Positions 1-10,965 of a DNA stretch of 64,000 nucleotides are shown here, piece after piece. The DNA comes from Pampus argenteus (taxonomy: Eukaryota; Chordata; Actinopteri; Scombriformes; Stromateidae), in the NCBI GenBank assembly GCA_036937835.1, contig CM072860.1:2846501-2910500 (forward strand), given 5' to 3'. The position numbers and the translations under genes are program-made. The notes below the pieces were generated by a model. That model was not told the origin of the DNA, did not search any database, and saw only the letters and a list, made by a program, of their open reading frames with translations. Numbering within the stretch: position 1 is the first letter of the stretch; the number at the start of each line of letters is the position of its first letter.

Positions 1-1428
1 GTGAGCAAAGAAGGAATCCAACACAGATACAGGCCACAGGGGTTTATATGTCGTTAGTGTGTGAGCATGATTATATCCCATCAAACTTTATGTTTTCAGT
101 TTAATATGCTCCACAGGTTGAGTGCCATAGTTACTTGGGAAGTTTCTTCATGCATCAGATATGTTTAAAAAAAAATAAATAAACTCAAAATGCAAACAAG
201 ATGCATTACAGACAGAAAATAAACAGTAGAAATATCATTAAACCTGCGTTAATTTAAGCCGAAACAACATTGATAAATGATAAATTGACCAAATATATGA
301 ATCTATTGACTATGTTTGGCAAAATTAATTCAATTATTGTCATTTAAACACTGAGGAAGAACAGAATTATTTAATGTATCTCATTAATTACCCAGATCAC
401 GCCTCATTTTAAAATCCCAATTAACTTATTCAGATTAATTTACTAGTGTGTTTAGTTTAAATGCATCATTTTCTCACTGTTTGCCTTCGTTTCCAAAGAG
501 TTCGGCTTGTGTCATTTTATTTTGACCTGAATGTATAAGCAGGGGTGGAAAAAAAGAAGGTGATTTTACATTTGAGTTATCAAAAAGTCAAAGTAACACA
601 TCCTGCAAAAGCTTTGACAAGTGTTTGTGTTTGACAAGAGACTTGAGTGGAAATTATTCAAATGAGAGTCCATCATTTCCTCGGCTCTACAGGTCACATT
701 ATTCCTGACTGAAGTGAGTGAAACGCCAGACCAAAACCAAAAAACCTCCCAACGTTTTCCTGGATGCTCTTGTGTTTTTGAGATTTGACAAGGACATGAT
801 CAGGATATGTTAAATCCCACAACAGCTTGTCTGCATCCAAACACTTTTCTGGACCAAAATCTGGGCGAGAAAGCAGAAAACTTGGTGCGTTTATCAAGTA
901 ATTTTTCCCGCTTTCTGTGGTCTTTGTCATATCTTAAAGGTTTCAAAGCGCTGACTGTTAAAACTTATGCGTCTTTTAGTCATTATATTGATTTCCAGCA
1001 AACCAACACATTTTATCGCTGTAATACTGACTGAATACACATCCATCTAATGGCCACATCTGGGTCACTATGTCAGCTGATTCCAGTAAAACTCAATTCA
1101 ATCTGTGTGCGGGAGAAACAGCAAGCAATTGAACACAAGACATCCTATATTTAAAGAGGCCTCTTCTTTCCTAGAAGCACAATCAGCTTGTCATGTTGTG
1201 TTTCACTTGACACATCAGTCTACGAGTAGAGCTGCGCCCCTCCGAAGCCTTTAATAAGTCACACGCTTTGTGAAAACAATTAATATGAAAACTCAAAAGA
1301 TGCCGACGAAGTCACCTCGTGACTCGAGGAGGAATGAAGGAAGGGATCCACTCGTATCCTTCGACAGCCTCTCGTCACCAGGGAAACCTGAAGGCTGGTT
1401 TATGGCCTCATGTACAGTCGGACAGATG

Positions 1429-1512
1429 AAGGCTAGCAGTTCTCCCATGTTTCCAGTCTTTATGCTAAGCTAAGTGCACAGATATGAGTCAAACTATTCC
1501 TTTAACTTTAAT
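1429..1512 (-). repeat. Dispersed teleost repeat, 'cttagcataaagactggaaa' type
   Basis: Read on the minus strand, this stretch contains the core 'cttagcataaagactggaaa', followed by a TAGC-rich part. A diverged second copy lies at 13888-13990 on the + strand. I know this motif as a common interspersed sequence in perch-like fish but cannot name its family without a repeat library. Confidence 0.45.
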
Positions 1513-1671
1513 CACCCCTCTGTGACTTTGACCAATAACATCTGATTTTTTATTTTTTTTTAAGAAAACATATCCTCATTAGAGCCTCATGAATCTTTGA
1601 CTTTGCAAACACATTGATTATATGAGTCTGTCCAAAACTACAGCAGGAAACAAACGAACACAAAAAACTCG

Positions 1672-1852
1672 TCTGGCGCTGCAACCAATCACGATTTAGT
1701 CGTCGATTAACCAATCCCACAGGTCCCACAGTGATGTCATTGTGTCTTGTTTTGTCCGACCAACTGCCCAAAATCCAAAAAAAACGTAACCGTATGATTT
1801 ATCGATTATCCAAATAGTTGCAGATTAACTTTCCGTTGAAGCTCTAAACGTG
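1672..1852. repeat. Dispersed 'gctgcaactaacgatta'-type repeat, copy 1
   Basis: Begins with 'gctgcaaccaatcacgattt' and continues through CGATTAACC, TGTCTTGTTTTGTCC and TTATCGATTATCC, ending near 'agctctaaa'. This alternation of gctgcaact, cgatta and tgttttgtc blocks marks a widespread teleost interspersed repeat. Related copies appear at 5196-5370, 25619-25868 and, shorter, near 35895 and 42085. Confidence 0.5.
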
Positions 1853-3855
1853 TCATTAATGTGTCAGCCTGGCATTCAAACGCATGCATCTGATGGGTGA
1901 CGACTGCTGATCCCTCAAAACGTCACCCTTTTTTTCCCCTCACAGGAGCCACGGTACAAACAATAAAAATGATCTCACTTTTCATTTCAACCCTCTGAGC
2001 TGTACAGACGATACGGTATCAAACTGTCCCAAAGCCTGCTGGGTAAAAGCAGACAGTGTCTCTTCCTCTGCTCTAGTTATCTATCAACAAACTGAAATGT
2101 ACTAAAAAAAGAAATAAAACGTGACTGGAAAAATAAACATGTTCTCACTGCTGGGTTTTTTTTTTGCTTTTTTTTCTGTCTTTTGTGTGTCAACTACTGG
2201 AGAAGCAAGAAAAAAACTAATATTAAATTTATTTATGACCTTAAAATTGTTGAGTTTTGGGGATATTTGAAAGTGAAAATCAGGAAACAGACTCTCAGAT
2301 TGACTGCAAGTAAAAATTAAATCAGTTATTTATTAGAGTATATTAAAAACAAGCTGGGAGGGGTCTTTAATAAATTTTTACCACATGTTAAAAATTAATT
2401 TTCTCCTCTTAAGGGAACATACGCTGTGATCAAAGAAACACACATATTATGCTAATTGAGAGCAATTAATTAATCAATCCTAATCACAAAACATGGATTA
2501 GTTAGATTTAACAGATGAGTAAATGTAGAGCTGCACTTTTTTTTTTAAATGTGCTGTAGTTCCTCACATCACCACCAGGTGGAAACACTGAACACTTAAA
2601 GACACTGATAAGCACACATTTGACTGCAAACTAAATGCAAGAAGAGTTGCATCCTGCAGCCATGAACCATATATTCATTTATTTCTCATCTACATGCTGC
2701 CTGAAAATGACGGCGGACTCGATTCATGAATTTTTTTTGAAAAGAGAAAAGTTGAAGATGAAGCTCAGCAAGAAAGAACAGGAGAGATGAATTTAAGATA
2801 TAAGAATTATAGCAAGAGGCGATAAAACCTGATATAATATTGTTAAATGCTGCATGTCTTCAACTGTAGTTACTGTTTTAGATCCATATTGCTCATACTA
2901 AGTAGACTAAGACCTTTGATTCTGTTTAAACCCCACACGATTACATGCAGGTACTTGACTTTAAACATCACTCAATGTTATACACGCTTCTTTTCCAACC
3001 TCCAAAACCTGTTTGTTAGAAAAACAACACACAGAGGAACCAGGTCAAGGTCTGATCTCTTTGCCCAAATGTTCTTCGTTTACTTCATTCATCGTTTAAT
3101 GAATACAGTGAGAGACAAATAAATACAGACAGAACTGCGGTAAAAGGGGGGGAAGAGAGGAAGCGTCGAAAGAGGAGAAACCAGATTGCTGTAAAGGGAC
3201 GGAGGAGGAGCAGCAGGACTACAGTCCTGCAGTGAAAACAGGAGGCGCAAGGCAAAACTAGCTTCTTTCTGTATTCTTCTTCTGTTGAGATCTACGAGCT
3301 GCTGAGTATAATGGCAACTGTGCTTCAAACTCAAGTAAAAGTCCCACGTGATAATGATGTTGCAGGTTGAGAGAAAACAAGAGAAGAAGTGCCGGGGTCA
3401 GAGAGGTAAGACGATGCGAGAGAACCCTTTACTCATAATCTGCCAAAAAAACCAGGAACATACTTAAATTATTAAAAAAAGAATACAAAAGTTGCCTCGT
3501 TGCCTTTGTTTTTTTTGTTAGTTTTTACTTGAAAAAATACTTTTAAAAAGTAACAAATCAACAGAAAACAGTAGTGGTGGTAGATGAGAGCGAGACATGA
3601 TCAGAGGGCACATTCAAAAAAAACAACAACACAACAAATAATAATCAAACAGATTTATGACAGCGTGATTGATTCAACCGGCTTCAAAACGAGGGTTAAA
3701 TCAAGCACGACGCAACTCTCAGAAATACTTTGAACATGCCATCTATCTGCAGAGCTCTGGCTTGAACATACATGTGATGTGTTGGGTGGGGATGTTCATG
3801 TTTGATTAATCATTGACTAAGGAGAAGATAGTTAGCAGGAGGTTGTGTGCCAATA

Positions 3856-6800
3856 TTAAGACTTTTCTGCTGATTTGAGGAGGTTTTCTTTGCTCCTTCT
3901 CTTCACGTCCCAGTTGTAGACTCGTGCCATGTCTGAGGGGAGCATCGAGTTAAGGAACAGCAGCGGCATGATGATCAGTTAGAGTAAAAAAAATAAAGAA
4001 ACTTTCCCAAACAACATCTTATTCATCCTATAGACTTTATGATTGGACAGAGTGCAGCTGTAACACCGGCTCCTACAGACTGTGCTGCATCATGTGTTGT
4101 TTGTAGCCTTGGTGCTGCTAAACTAGCAAGCGGAAAAATTTTTGATTCATCCAGTTTAGAAGAGTTTCTGAAGGCTCGTGTAACGTTGGATTTAGCACCA
4201 AAAATCACTGCTGTCACACACATGAGGAGCTGTTTTCTCTCCTGGTCGACTAAGACTCATCGACTCATGTTTCGTCGTCTATTATTGGAGCAGCCCTTGT
4301 GGTATTTCCCTTTTTATGAGAGAAAAGTGCTTCAAGAATGAGGTTTATCTTTGGATAAATTGCATCTTTGGGAAGGTTTCCTCAACAGGACGCATGTAAA
4401 AGTGCATTTTAAAAGGTATTTTTCTGAAAAACGTCTTATATTGGGACCAATCGGTACATCACATGAGGAGTAAAGATGCATTTTCATTCTGTTTTTCTTA
4501 TCCATGTTATCTGTTTTTAATAAATACATAAATAAATAATAATGACTTGGGGAAAACAATCACTCAACTTCCTGTCATGTTAAACCTGCGTTTAGGTCCA
4601 GGTGGAAGGATACTGACTTCGGTGGTGGTGAACTGGTCTCGCAGGAAGTCCAGGTCCTCCTCAAGTGTCTCTAGGTTACGAGATGCCGTGGTCAGGTTCT
4701 TCTCTAGGAGAGCCTGGGCTTCGTCGATGTCGTACTCTAACATGACGTTAGCCTTTGAGGGGAGCAAATAATGATGAGGAGAAAAAGAGGAGATTAGAGC
4801 TTCCCAGGGTGTTTTATTTTAAAATGAGGTCAAAATTAAAACCAATTTCTCCTTCTTTTCTTCCTTTTCATGCGTCTTTTGTGACTATTACTCTGTTTTT
4901 TTAGACGTGGTTTAGTGAAGAAATGCTGCATAAATAAATCAGAGCTCTACTTACTCCTAACCATAGGCAGACTTTATCGGTGGGCGGCACTGAGGCCTTG
5001 CAGTAAACATTATCAGCCAATAGGAAGTGTGTTTCCATGGGATCTGTGGTCTCCTGTGGAAAAGAAGAAGAAAAAAATAATAAAATCAAGCTCAGTCAAA
5101 AATAGAGTTTTCTGGTTATTTTCTTTAAAAAAAAACCTGATCTTGATTTTTTTATTTTACGAAGCTCTAAAAAAGAGAAGATATGTGCAGCTCAACAACC
5201 CAATTGATTAATCTGTTGGTTATTTCCTCACTTATTTGATTAGTCGATTAGTCTATAAAATGTCTGAACTGATCCAAGATATTTAGTTAGTATCACAGAA
5301 GGCGACAAACCAGAAAATATTCAAATATTTGGCTGGAATCAGAGAATTTGGGGAAAAAAAGTGCTGAAAACGTGACGGTAAATTCATATCAGCCACAACG
5401 AGTGTGTTTTCAATGACATTTCAACGTTATTTCACAAAAGAAAAGAAAACCGCACCTTTTTCTTCTGCATGTGTCGTAGGATTTCTAGCGTCTGTGTGAT
5501 TTGTGGGATCTGGTTTTTCAACCTACGTACGAGAGAGAAAAGAGGACTGAGTCAGGAAAACAGAAAACGGCGTGTAGCTTTTCAGACAACATAAAACAAG
5601 ATTAAAAAAACATAATGTAAAACTACATTTAACTTCGGGTTGTCCCTGAACAAAGCTGACAAGAGTTTTAGTGGCCGACATTTTTTAAAAATGACTTCGT
5701 GTGTGCTTTGTTGCCGTTACCTGAGTTTCTTCTGAGACAGGTTGAGCTCCATGTATTTATATTTCTGGTACTGTTCGTCCAGCTTCCTCAGCGCCGCGTC
5801 TGCCGTCTCGTTGCCCGGCTGCTTCATAAAAGAGTCGACATCCTCCTGCAAAGGTTTCAGCAGCGGAGACGACAAACGGTGAATTATCGGGGAGAAAAAT
5901 GATATATCAGGCTTGTACATTGTCAGTTCAGAAAAAAAGCATATCTGAAGCTTATATGAGGCTTCGGTTGGTTATACTGAGCAGGCATCTTTACATATTT
6001 ACAGTGTTTTTAGCCTCTTTGTGTTTCCTCGGACAGCGTTTCTCTGTTGAGACGTGAACATGAGATGATTACAAAGTCAGCTCATCATCAGTTTAAGAAT
6101 ATATCAAGAATTAAAGGCCTTATGTCTCAGCAGGATCGTCAGTCGAGCAGACTCTGGTTCAGAAAGCTGCTGCTGCTCGAGAGAAAATGTTTCACGTCCC
6201 TCCAGCTCTCAGGTCTTTACGCTGGCTTCCTGTCTGTCAAAGAACTGACTCTAAAATACTGCTGCACTGAACGGTTTAGGGACGAAACGCTGCTACGTTA
6301 TGAATCATCCAGACCTCTCAGGCCGTCTGTTAAACATGGAGAAACAGCGTTTAGGCTCCACATATCTGGAACAAACTGCAGGCTTTTTATTAATATCTCA
6401 CTTACATTGAAATGCATTATGAATTAATCTTATAATGGTTAGTAGGAACTGGAGGATATATTTCAGTAAGAAAAACCTATTTCAGTATGCATGTAGGCAC
6501 CTGACTGTTGTTTTAAGACAGTACATCACCACCAAACACTATGACTTTAATATATAATATAGTATAATATAAATAAGGACTTTATGGCTGTAAATCATGC
6601 AGGTATATACATATAGACCTGGAAATGTGCATGATAGGTCCCCTTTAAATACAACACACCTGTTTAAAGCCAACATGTTTAAATTCATTCACTTTTAAGT
6701 TCAAAATTAACAACAATGTTAAATTATGCCTCCATAAAGAGCCTGTATTTAGTGTTAGCCTGGCTATAACAATGGTAGCAAGGAGCTAACGCTATTCAAA

Positions 6801-7140
6801 TGACAGCAGCAGATTTATTAGCACGGCTAAGATGACTGGTAGATGTTTATTTAGCTTTAAAGAGCTAAAAGCGTAAAGTGGTAAACGAGGTTCAGACTGG
6901 GGTGTCCATAGATGGAAGTGAGCAGCCGCCCCATCTGTGTTAGCTCTCTGGCTAGCTTAGCTAACTTAGCATGACTCGCCCAAACGGCGGATACAAGAAC
7001 AAACGCGTGTTTTTAGCCGACCTGTGTTAATAGTGCAACACGTCGGAGGGTTTACGTACCACAAACACCGCTTCAGGGATCCCGAGATGCTTTCTCTTTG
7101 TCGCCTGTACGGCATTGCTGTTGTCTATGGTCGCTGCCAT
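3856..7140 (-). CDS. vbp1: Prefoldin subunit 3 (VHL-binding protein 1)
   Basis: Subunit of the hexameric prefoldin chaperone, which passes unfolded actin and tubulin to the cytosolic chaperonin; the mammalian protein also binds VHL. Six coding exons read on the minus strand: 7060-7140, 5721-5845, 5456-5522, 4955-5053, 4614-4752 and 3856-3932, all with GT-AG borders and consistent phase, giving 195 residues (human 197). Recognisable blocks are [88 protein letters not shown] and [10 protein letters not shown] near the C-terminus. The pattern is the alpha-type prefoldin helix, beta hairpins and second helix, with long coiled-coil arms. The start is the ATG at 7140 (MAATIDNSN), shorter than the mammalian N-terminus. 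Introns hold repeats. Identification is firm. Confidence 0.97.
4060..4315. repeat. Probable dispersed repeat in vbp1 intron 5
   Basis: Open on both strands for 60-100 codons but without protein homology I recognise. The right part, 'ctcctggtcgactaagactc' through 'attattggagcagccc', matches my memory of a teleost interspersed repeat ending in 'gagcagccc'. It lies inside an intron whose flanking splice sites join vbp1 exons 5 and 6 correctly. Confidence 0.35.
5196..5370. repeat. Dispersed 'gctgcaactaacgatta'-type repeat, copy 2
   Basis: In vbp1 intron 3. Contains CAATTGATTAATCTGTTGG, 'gattagtcgattagtctata', AAATGTC, GATATTTAGTTAGTATCACA, ACCAGAAAATATTCA and GGCTGGAATCAGAGAATTT. These are the internal blocks of the same dispersed element as copy 1, here without the gctgcaact head. 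Confidence 0.5.
6120..6395 (+). mobile_element. Degenerate 3' fragment of a LINE reverse-transcriptase ORF
   Basis: Lies in vbp1 intron 1 on the opposite strand. The translation carries eroded landmarks of the C-terminal end of teleost LINE ORF2: MSQQDRQ, a [15 protein letters not shown] stretch, [26 protein letters not shown] and [17 protein letters not shown]. Related intact elements read roughly LLRYEPSRPLRSS and KHGEAAFSFYAP there. The copy is 5' truncated, has lost blocks between the landmarks and cannot encode an enzyme. Clade assignment (L2/Rex-like) is uncertain. Confidence 0.55.
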
Positions 7141-8142
7141 GCTGGAGAGAGGCTACTCCTTTCTTACTTACGTACAAGTCTCTCTGTGCGTCATTACGTC
7201 ACGTCTCAAGAGGAGCGTCACGCCTCTCTGCTGCCTCTAGTGGCACAACTAGAGCAATGCAACAATACTCCGTTACAAGTAAAAGTACTGCTAGAAGTAC
7301 ATGAATACAACATCATACAAGCCAAAAAAGTACCTCACAGAAAACTGAAGGTTGACATAATGAAATTTATGACACATATAACAAAACAATATAAGGAAAT
7401 ATAATTAACAGAGCAGACTGATCATTTTTTATTTTAACTTTTAGGGAATAAAACTCTCTTAAAGCCGTGCCTCAACATGCAAACCACATGGAAAGTCGCT
7501 GTAATTGATCTTGATGCAAAGTAGATGCTAATTTTCAACAACTAACACTTGTCTGGACATTATTATTTAATCACAACAAATAGACATTACTGTAGATCCA
7601 TTATATTCTTTATTCTTTTTAAAGGAAATATTGTGATTATGTGATTTTGCATGTACATTACTTAGTGTGTCTACTAACAGCAAACCAGGAGCATACAGAA
7701 ATAATATTGTATACTAATAAACTGTCATGAATACAAAATAATCAGTTTGAATTCTGAGATATTTTTAACTCCTAATATAAATAAGCATAAGCAAATGAAT
7801 ATTGTGGTTTACAATTATAGCATTTTGTTATATTGAAATATCCAATAGGTACAAGCTGATATAATTATATATTAAATAAATTATTTCACATGTATGAGAT
7901 GTGGAGGACAGTCCTTTGCTTGTGTTTGTTTTTGTTGTGCATTGTTTTCTTTCGTTGGAAACGTCATCCAGCTCACGTTTACATCTTTAGATGCAGCTTT
8001 ATCTCTCAGCCTCCCTTCCATCTGTGTAACAGAAAACAGACACAAACAGGTTTGACTGAAAGGTTGATTGATATGTCACCCTTCGATTTGAAGCCCAGAG
8101 TTGCAGCTTATGGTCGGCGCCATCTTGTCTGTTTGGAGCCAG
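7141..8142. other. Intergenic, vbp1 promoter side and lectin 3' flank
   Basis: The first 100-200 bases should hold the vbp1 promoter (minus strand), but I see no clear TATA box. The rest is AT-rich. A TTTATT at 7609-7614 could be a polyadenylation signal (AATAAA) for the lectin gene on the minus strand. Around 8030-8160 there is sequence containing 'ggcgccatcttgtctg', reminiscent of a dispersed teleost repeat. Confidence 0.4.
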
Positions 8143-9749
8143 TTATATACACGCTAGCATAGCAACATTAAAGCTACAAATAATCCATAATGCAACACCC
8201 CATGTCGAAGTCAGTTTTACACTGGCACTGTCTCCATTAAAAAGAAAACCAATGTAAAGCTGGTAAGAATCAAAGAGACTTTCTCAACAGTAAGTTATGT
8301 TAAAAAAAAAAAGTGGGATTCACCCATTTCAAGATGGAGTCCATCACAGCAGGGTCCTTCAGGTTCACAGAGGCGTCGTCAGCAACCAGCTTCACTCTCA
8401 CCAATTGTTTCCTCACCGGAACTGCAAAGAAAGGAATTTAATTTATAGAGAATAATCACAAAATTGGCATTTACCTCAAATTGTTCAGCAGTTGGTCATA
8501 ATAAAAAACCTCAGAGTTTATAATTTCAGACATGTCTTGTGATTGTACTATGCAGCCCAGGTCTTTGTGTATTTATAATTATTATAATTTGACATAATGA
8601 AAGCTCATTTCAATATTTAATGCCAGAGGATGTGAGGGCAAGAAACGTTGTGTACCTGTGTAGCATAAAAAGGGTAGCTTTTGATCACAAGGCTTGTCGA
8701 TCAGTCCAAGAGGATCGCTGTTGACTTCAAGAGCGCTGCAATCGGCAAGTCCATTTAACAGCGGTTCTGACAGTTTCCAGGGTACGAATGAGGGTTCAAT
8801 CCCATCAGACCACATCCAGGTAATCCTCGTCAGACCGATCCAGACGTGTCCTGTCACCAATCTCCTCAGCTCTTCATTTTCAAGATGGCTTCGCACTCTG
8901 GCCAGATCCGTGTGGTTTTTCCTGCAGTAATCCCTGGCCACCCACCAGTTGGTGGAGAATTTCGCCAACGTAAATCTTTTGGAAATGTCAGTAGCAAACC
9001 CTGCAAATGACACGTTTTTTTATGTTAACTTGTTTCTAACAGTCTAAATACCTGGTTCATTAACAGCTAAATGCTTCACTACGTTCACCAGCTGGTATTT
9101 GCTAACGTCGTTTGTTGCAAGGCAGGTAGCATACAGTCAGTTTATCAGTTTTTTGCTTAACTTAAACAACGCTGGAACGCAATTTGTAAAGATGTGGCTT
9201 TCAAAACCAAAGTAACACATTTATTACTGTCAATAAAAGTTATTAAATGCATCATATTCTCACCATCGTAGCAGAAGAAATTCAAACTGAGGCTGCAGGT
9301 GGTAGCATACCATTCTCCGGTCGGTCCAAGGCTCCCACAATTATGTTTTAATGGCTCACCGCTTGCCCAGTTCCAGTAGGCCACTTCTCCCTCTTTGTAG
9401 TCGTCAGAGTCAGACAGCGACCAACCCCAACCTCTATACAAACCTAAGAAGACATTCGAATCCAAAGGCTGCACCAGACCGTGTAGTTCCCCCAAGTCCT
9501 GCTTGTCATTGACAGTGGCCAAATCTGTGTGCTTCTCTCTACAGTATTGTCGGGCTTCAGGCCACGATTTAGGGTCTTCGACATACTGGTGCTGACGATG
9601 ACGAAGAGCGGAGAAGAAATGAAATGAACCTGCAAAAAGATAGGATCACTAGTAGTGGCTTAGTAGGGACTGGGAAGAGTTTCTTAATCAGGTGTTACTG
9701 AAAGATATTCACCTGAAAGAAGCAAAATGCAAAATATTCCTCTCGCCAT
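8143..9749 (-). CDS. Secreted protein with two C-type lectin domains (CLEC-like)
   Basis: Exons on the minus strand: 9713-9749 (signal peptide MARGIFCILLLS), 9264-9629 (first CTLD), 8656-9000 (second CTLD) and 8324-8421 (tail). A fifth exon at 8143-8259 is only a candidate. CTLD1 shows ARQYCREKHTDLATV, FLGLYRG, WNWASGEP and CSLSLNFFCYDG. CTLD2 shows ARDYCRKNHTDLARV, VWIGLTRITWMWSDG and CDQKLPFLCYTG. Cysteines for the fold are present, but neither domain has an EPN/QPD plus WND calcium site, so classical sugar binding is doubtful. The tail VRVKLVADDASVNLKDPAVM is typical of fish macrophage-mannose-receptor-like/CLEC20A-like genes. After TGG at 8324 a GTGAAT donor is followed by the candidate exon (39 codons, contains SASVKLTSTW). 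Without splicing, the frame stops after eight more codons. No transmembrane segment is seen in exons 1-4, suggesting secretion. Confidence 0.82.
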
Positions 9750-9858
9750 TCTCTGTAGTCACTGTAAAAAAATGCAAAACGATGTACAGCATGAAGAAAA
9801 ACTTTAATCTAGAAAAAGTAGCATCATCCAAATCATGATTACTTATGATCAAACTTAC

Positions 9859-9933
9859 CTGTGATGGTAAGAATGCAGATAATCTCCACTGTGAGGACCT
9901 GCTTGTGTCTCCTGTTTCTTGATCCTTTTAAAG
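9859..9933 (-). promoter_or_regulatory. TATA-like box and noncoding first exon of the lectin gene
   Basis: On the minus strand the sequence CTTTAAAAGG (9924-9933) lies about 65 bases upstream of a clean donor, CACAG|gtaagt, at 9859. The intron would close at the acceptor 'tttttacag' ending at 9762, just ahead of the coding exon with its ATG at 9749. This fits a short 5'UTR exon with a TATA-like core promoter. It is inferred from splice signals only. Confidence 0.4.
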
Positions 9934-10965
9934 CGACTACTGTATATTCAAAACAGGCACTTTGTTTCTAACGTCTGCGTCACCATCTCTCCATCTCACT
10001 GGTAATTCACCTGGATGCATTGTTTTCTCCTGGAAGTCAGTTCTCCCTTTTCTCTTTAGATTTTCATATATACACTAAGTGACTTTAACTCTACTAAAAC
10101 TCTGAATAAAGCTAATTAAATGTTGTTTTTATCCTAAATATATATCAAAAGACTTTGCGTAATATGAAAGGAGTCACTCACTCTGATGTTCCCCATCAAC
10201 TCTGTGGAGCTTTTTAGCGTCTTTCAGCACATTGTTTTTGTTTTCCAAATTTACAGCTTTGCTCATCACTTTTATCAACGTCCATTTCCAGCCACAGAAG
10301 GCATCTGTTTTTCAGCTCCAAATAAATGACCTGCCTGCCACCAAATGTCAAAGTTAGCAGCTAACTAACAGGTGGAGCTAATTAGCTTGTTTCCCTCAGA
10401 CTTGACTTGAAAAATTATGAACCTGTCCTTTAAGTAAACGTTGATCGTGTGCAGCACTTTGCTAAAGAGTCTAAACCGTTTATTAAAGTTTTCACACTGG
10501 ATGTTTTCTTCTATGTCGTCCTTGCATGGTTTAAATTGTGCCCTCTAATAATGCAAAACACATGGAAATATGGAAGATCTGATAGGACCGATGCAAAGAT
10601 TTTGCAAAACAGAGAAGGTTTCTGGACCAAAAAAAAAACAAACCACCAAAATGCATGTTTATTTCAAAATCAATCCACTCCAGAAACACTGATTGACTCA
10701 TGATATTTATTTTTATTCTGATGATTTGTTCATTATTTAAGTTAGCAGAAAATTAATCAGCAATGCTGTGAAATACTATCCAAAGGTCCCACTACATTGA
10801 AAAGCCATGTCAGGTATAATATGATGAGTCATTAAAATTTAGCTTTTGGCATCGTGGTATACAGGGTGACTCTAAAAGTGTGATTAGTGCCCCTGAAGCC
10901 TAAAACAGATTTCACAATTAAATACTGAATCAGTCCAGTAAAAGCTTTAAATTTTATCCCCAAGT
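9934..10965. other. Intergenic between lectin and TRIM genes
   Basis: No coding exon is supported. The left part is upstream of the lectin gene. TTTATT at 10706-10711 (AATAAA on the minus strand) is a good candidate for the TRIM polyadenylation signal, giving a 3'UTR of about 250 bases. A TAGC/GCTAA-rich patch at 10340-10400 resembles the tail of the repeat seen at 13888. Confidence 0.45.

Larger units (their letters stand above)
1..3855. other. vbp1 3' flank and intergenic DNA
   Basis: I see no supportable coding exon here. The part next to 3856 should hold the vbp1 3'UTR (minus strand). A candidate polyadenylation hexamer, TTTATT on the + strand (AATAAA on the minus), lies at 2678-2683. 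The rest is AT-rich DNA with pieces of two dispersed teleost repeats, annotated separately at 1429-1512 and 1672-1852. Open frames in this stretch are short and lack splice or homology support. Confidence 0.5.

Noticed and set aside
4039..4341. 100-codon open frame, with a 66-codon one opposite it
   Set aside because: It lies wholly inside a vbp1 intron with good splice sites on both sides, lacks homology I recognise and has repeat-like sequence at its right end.
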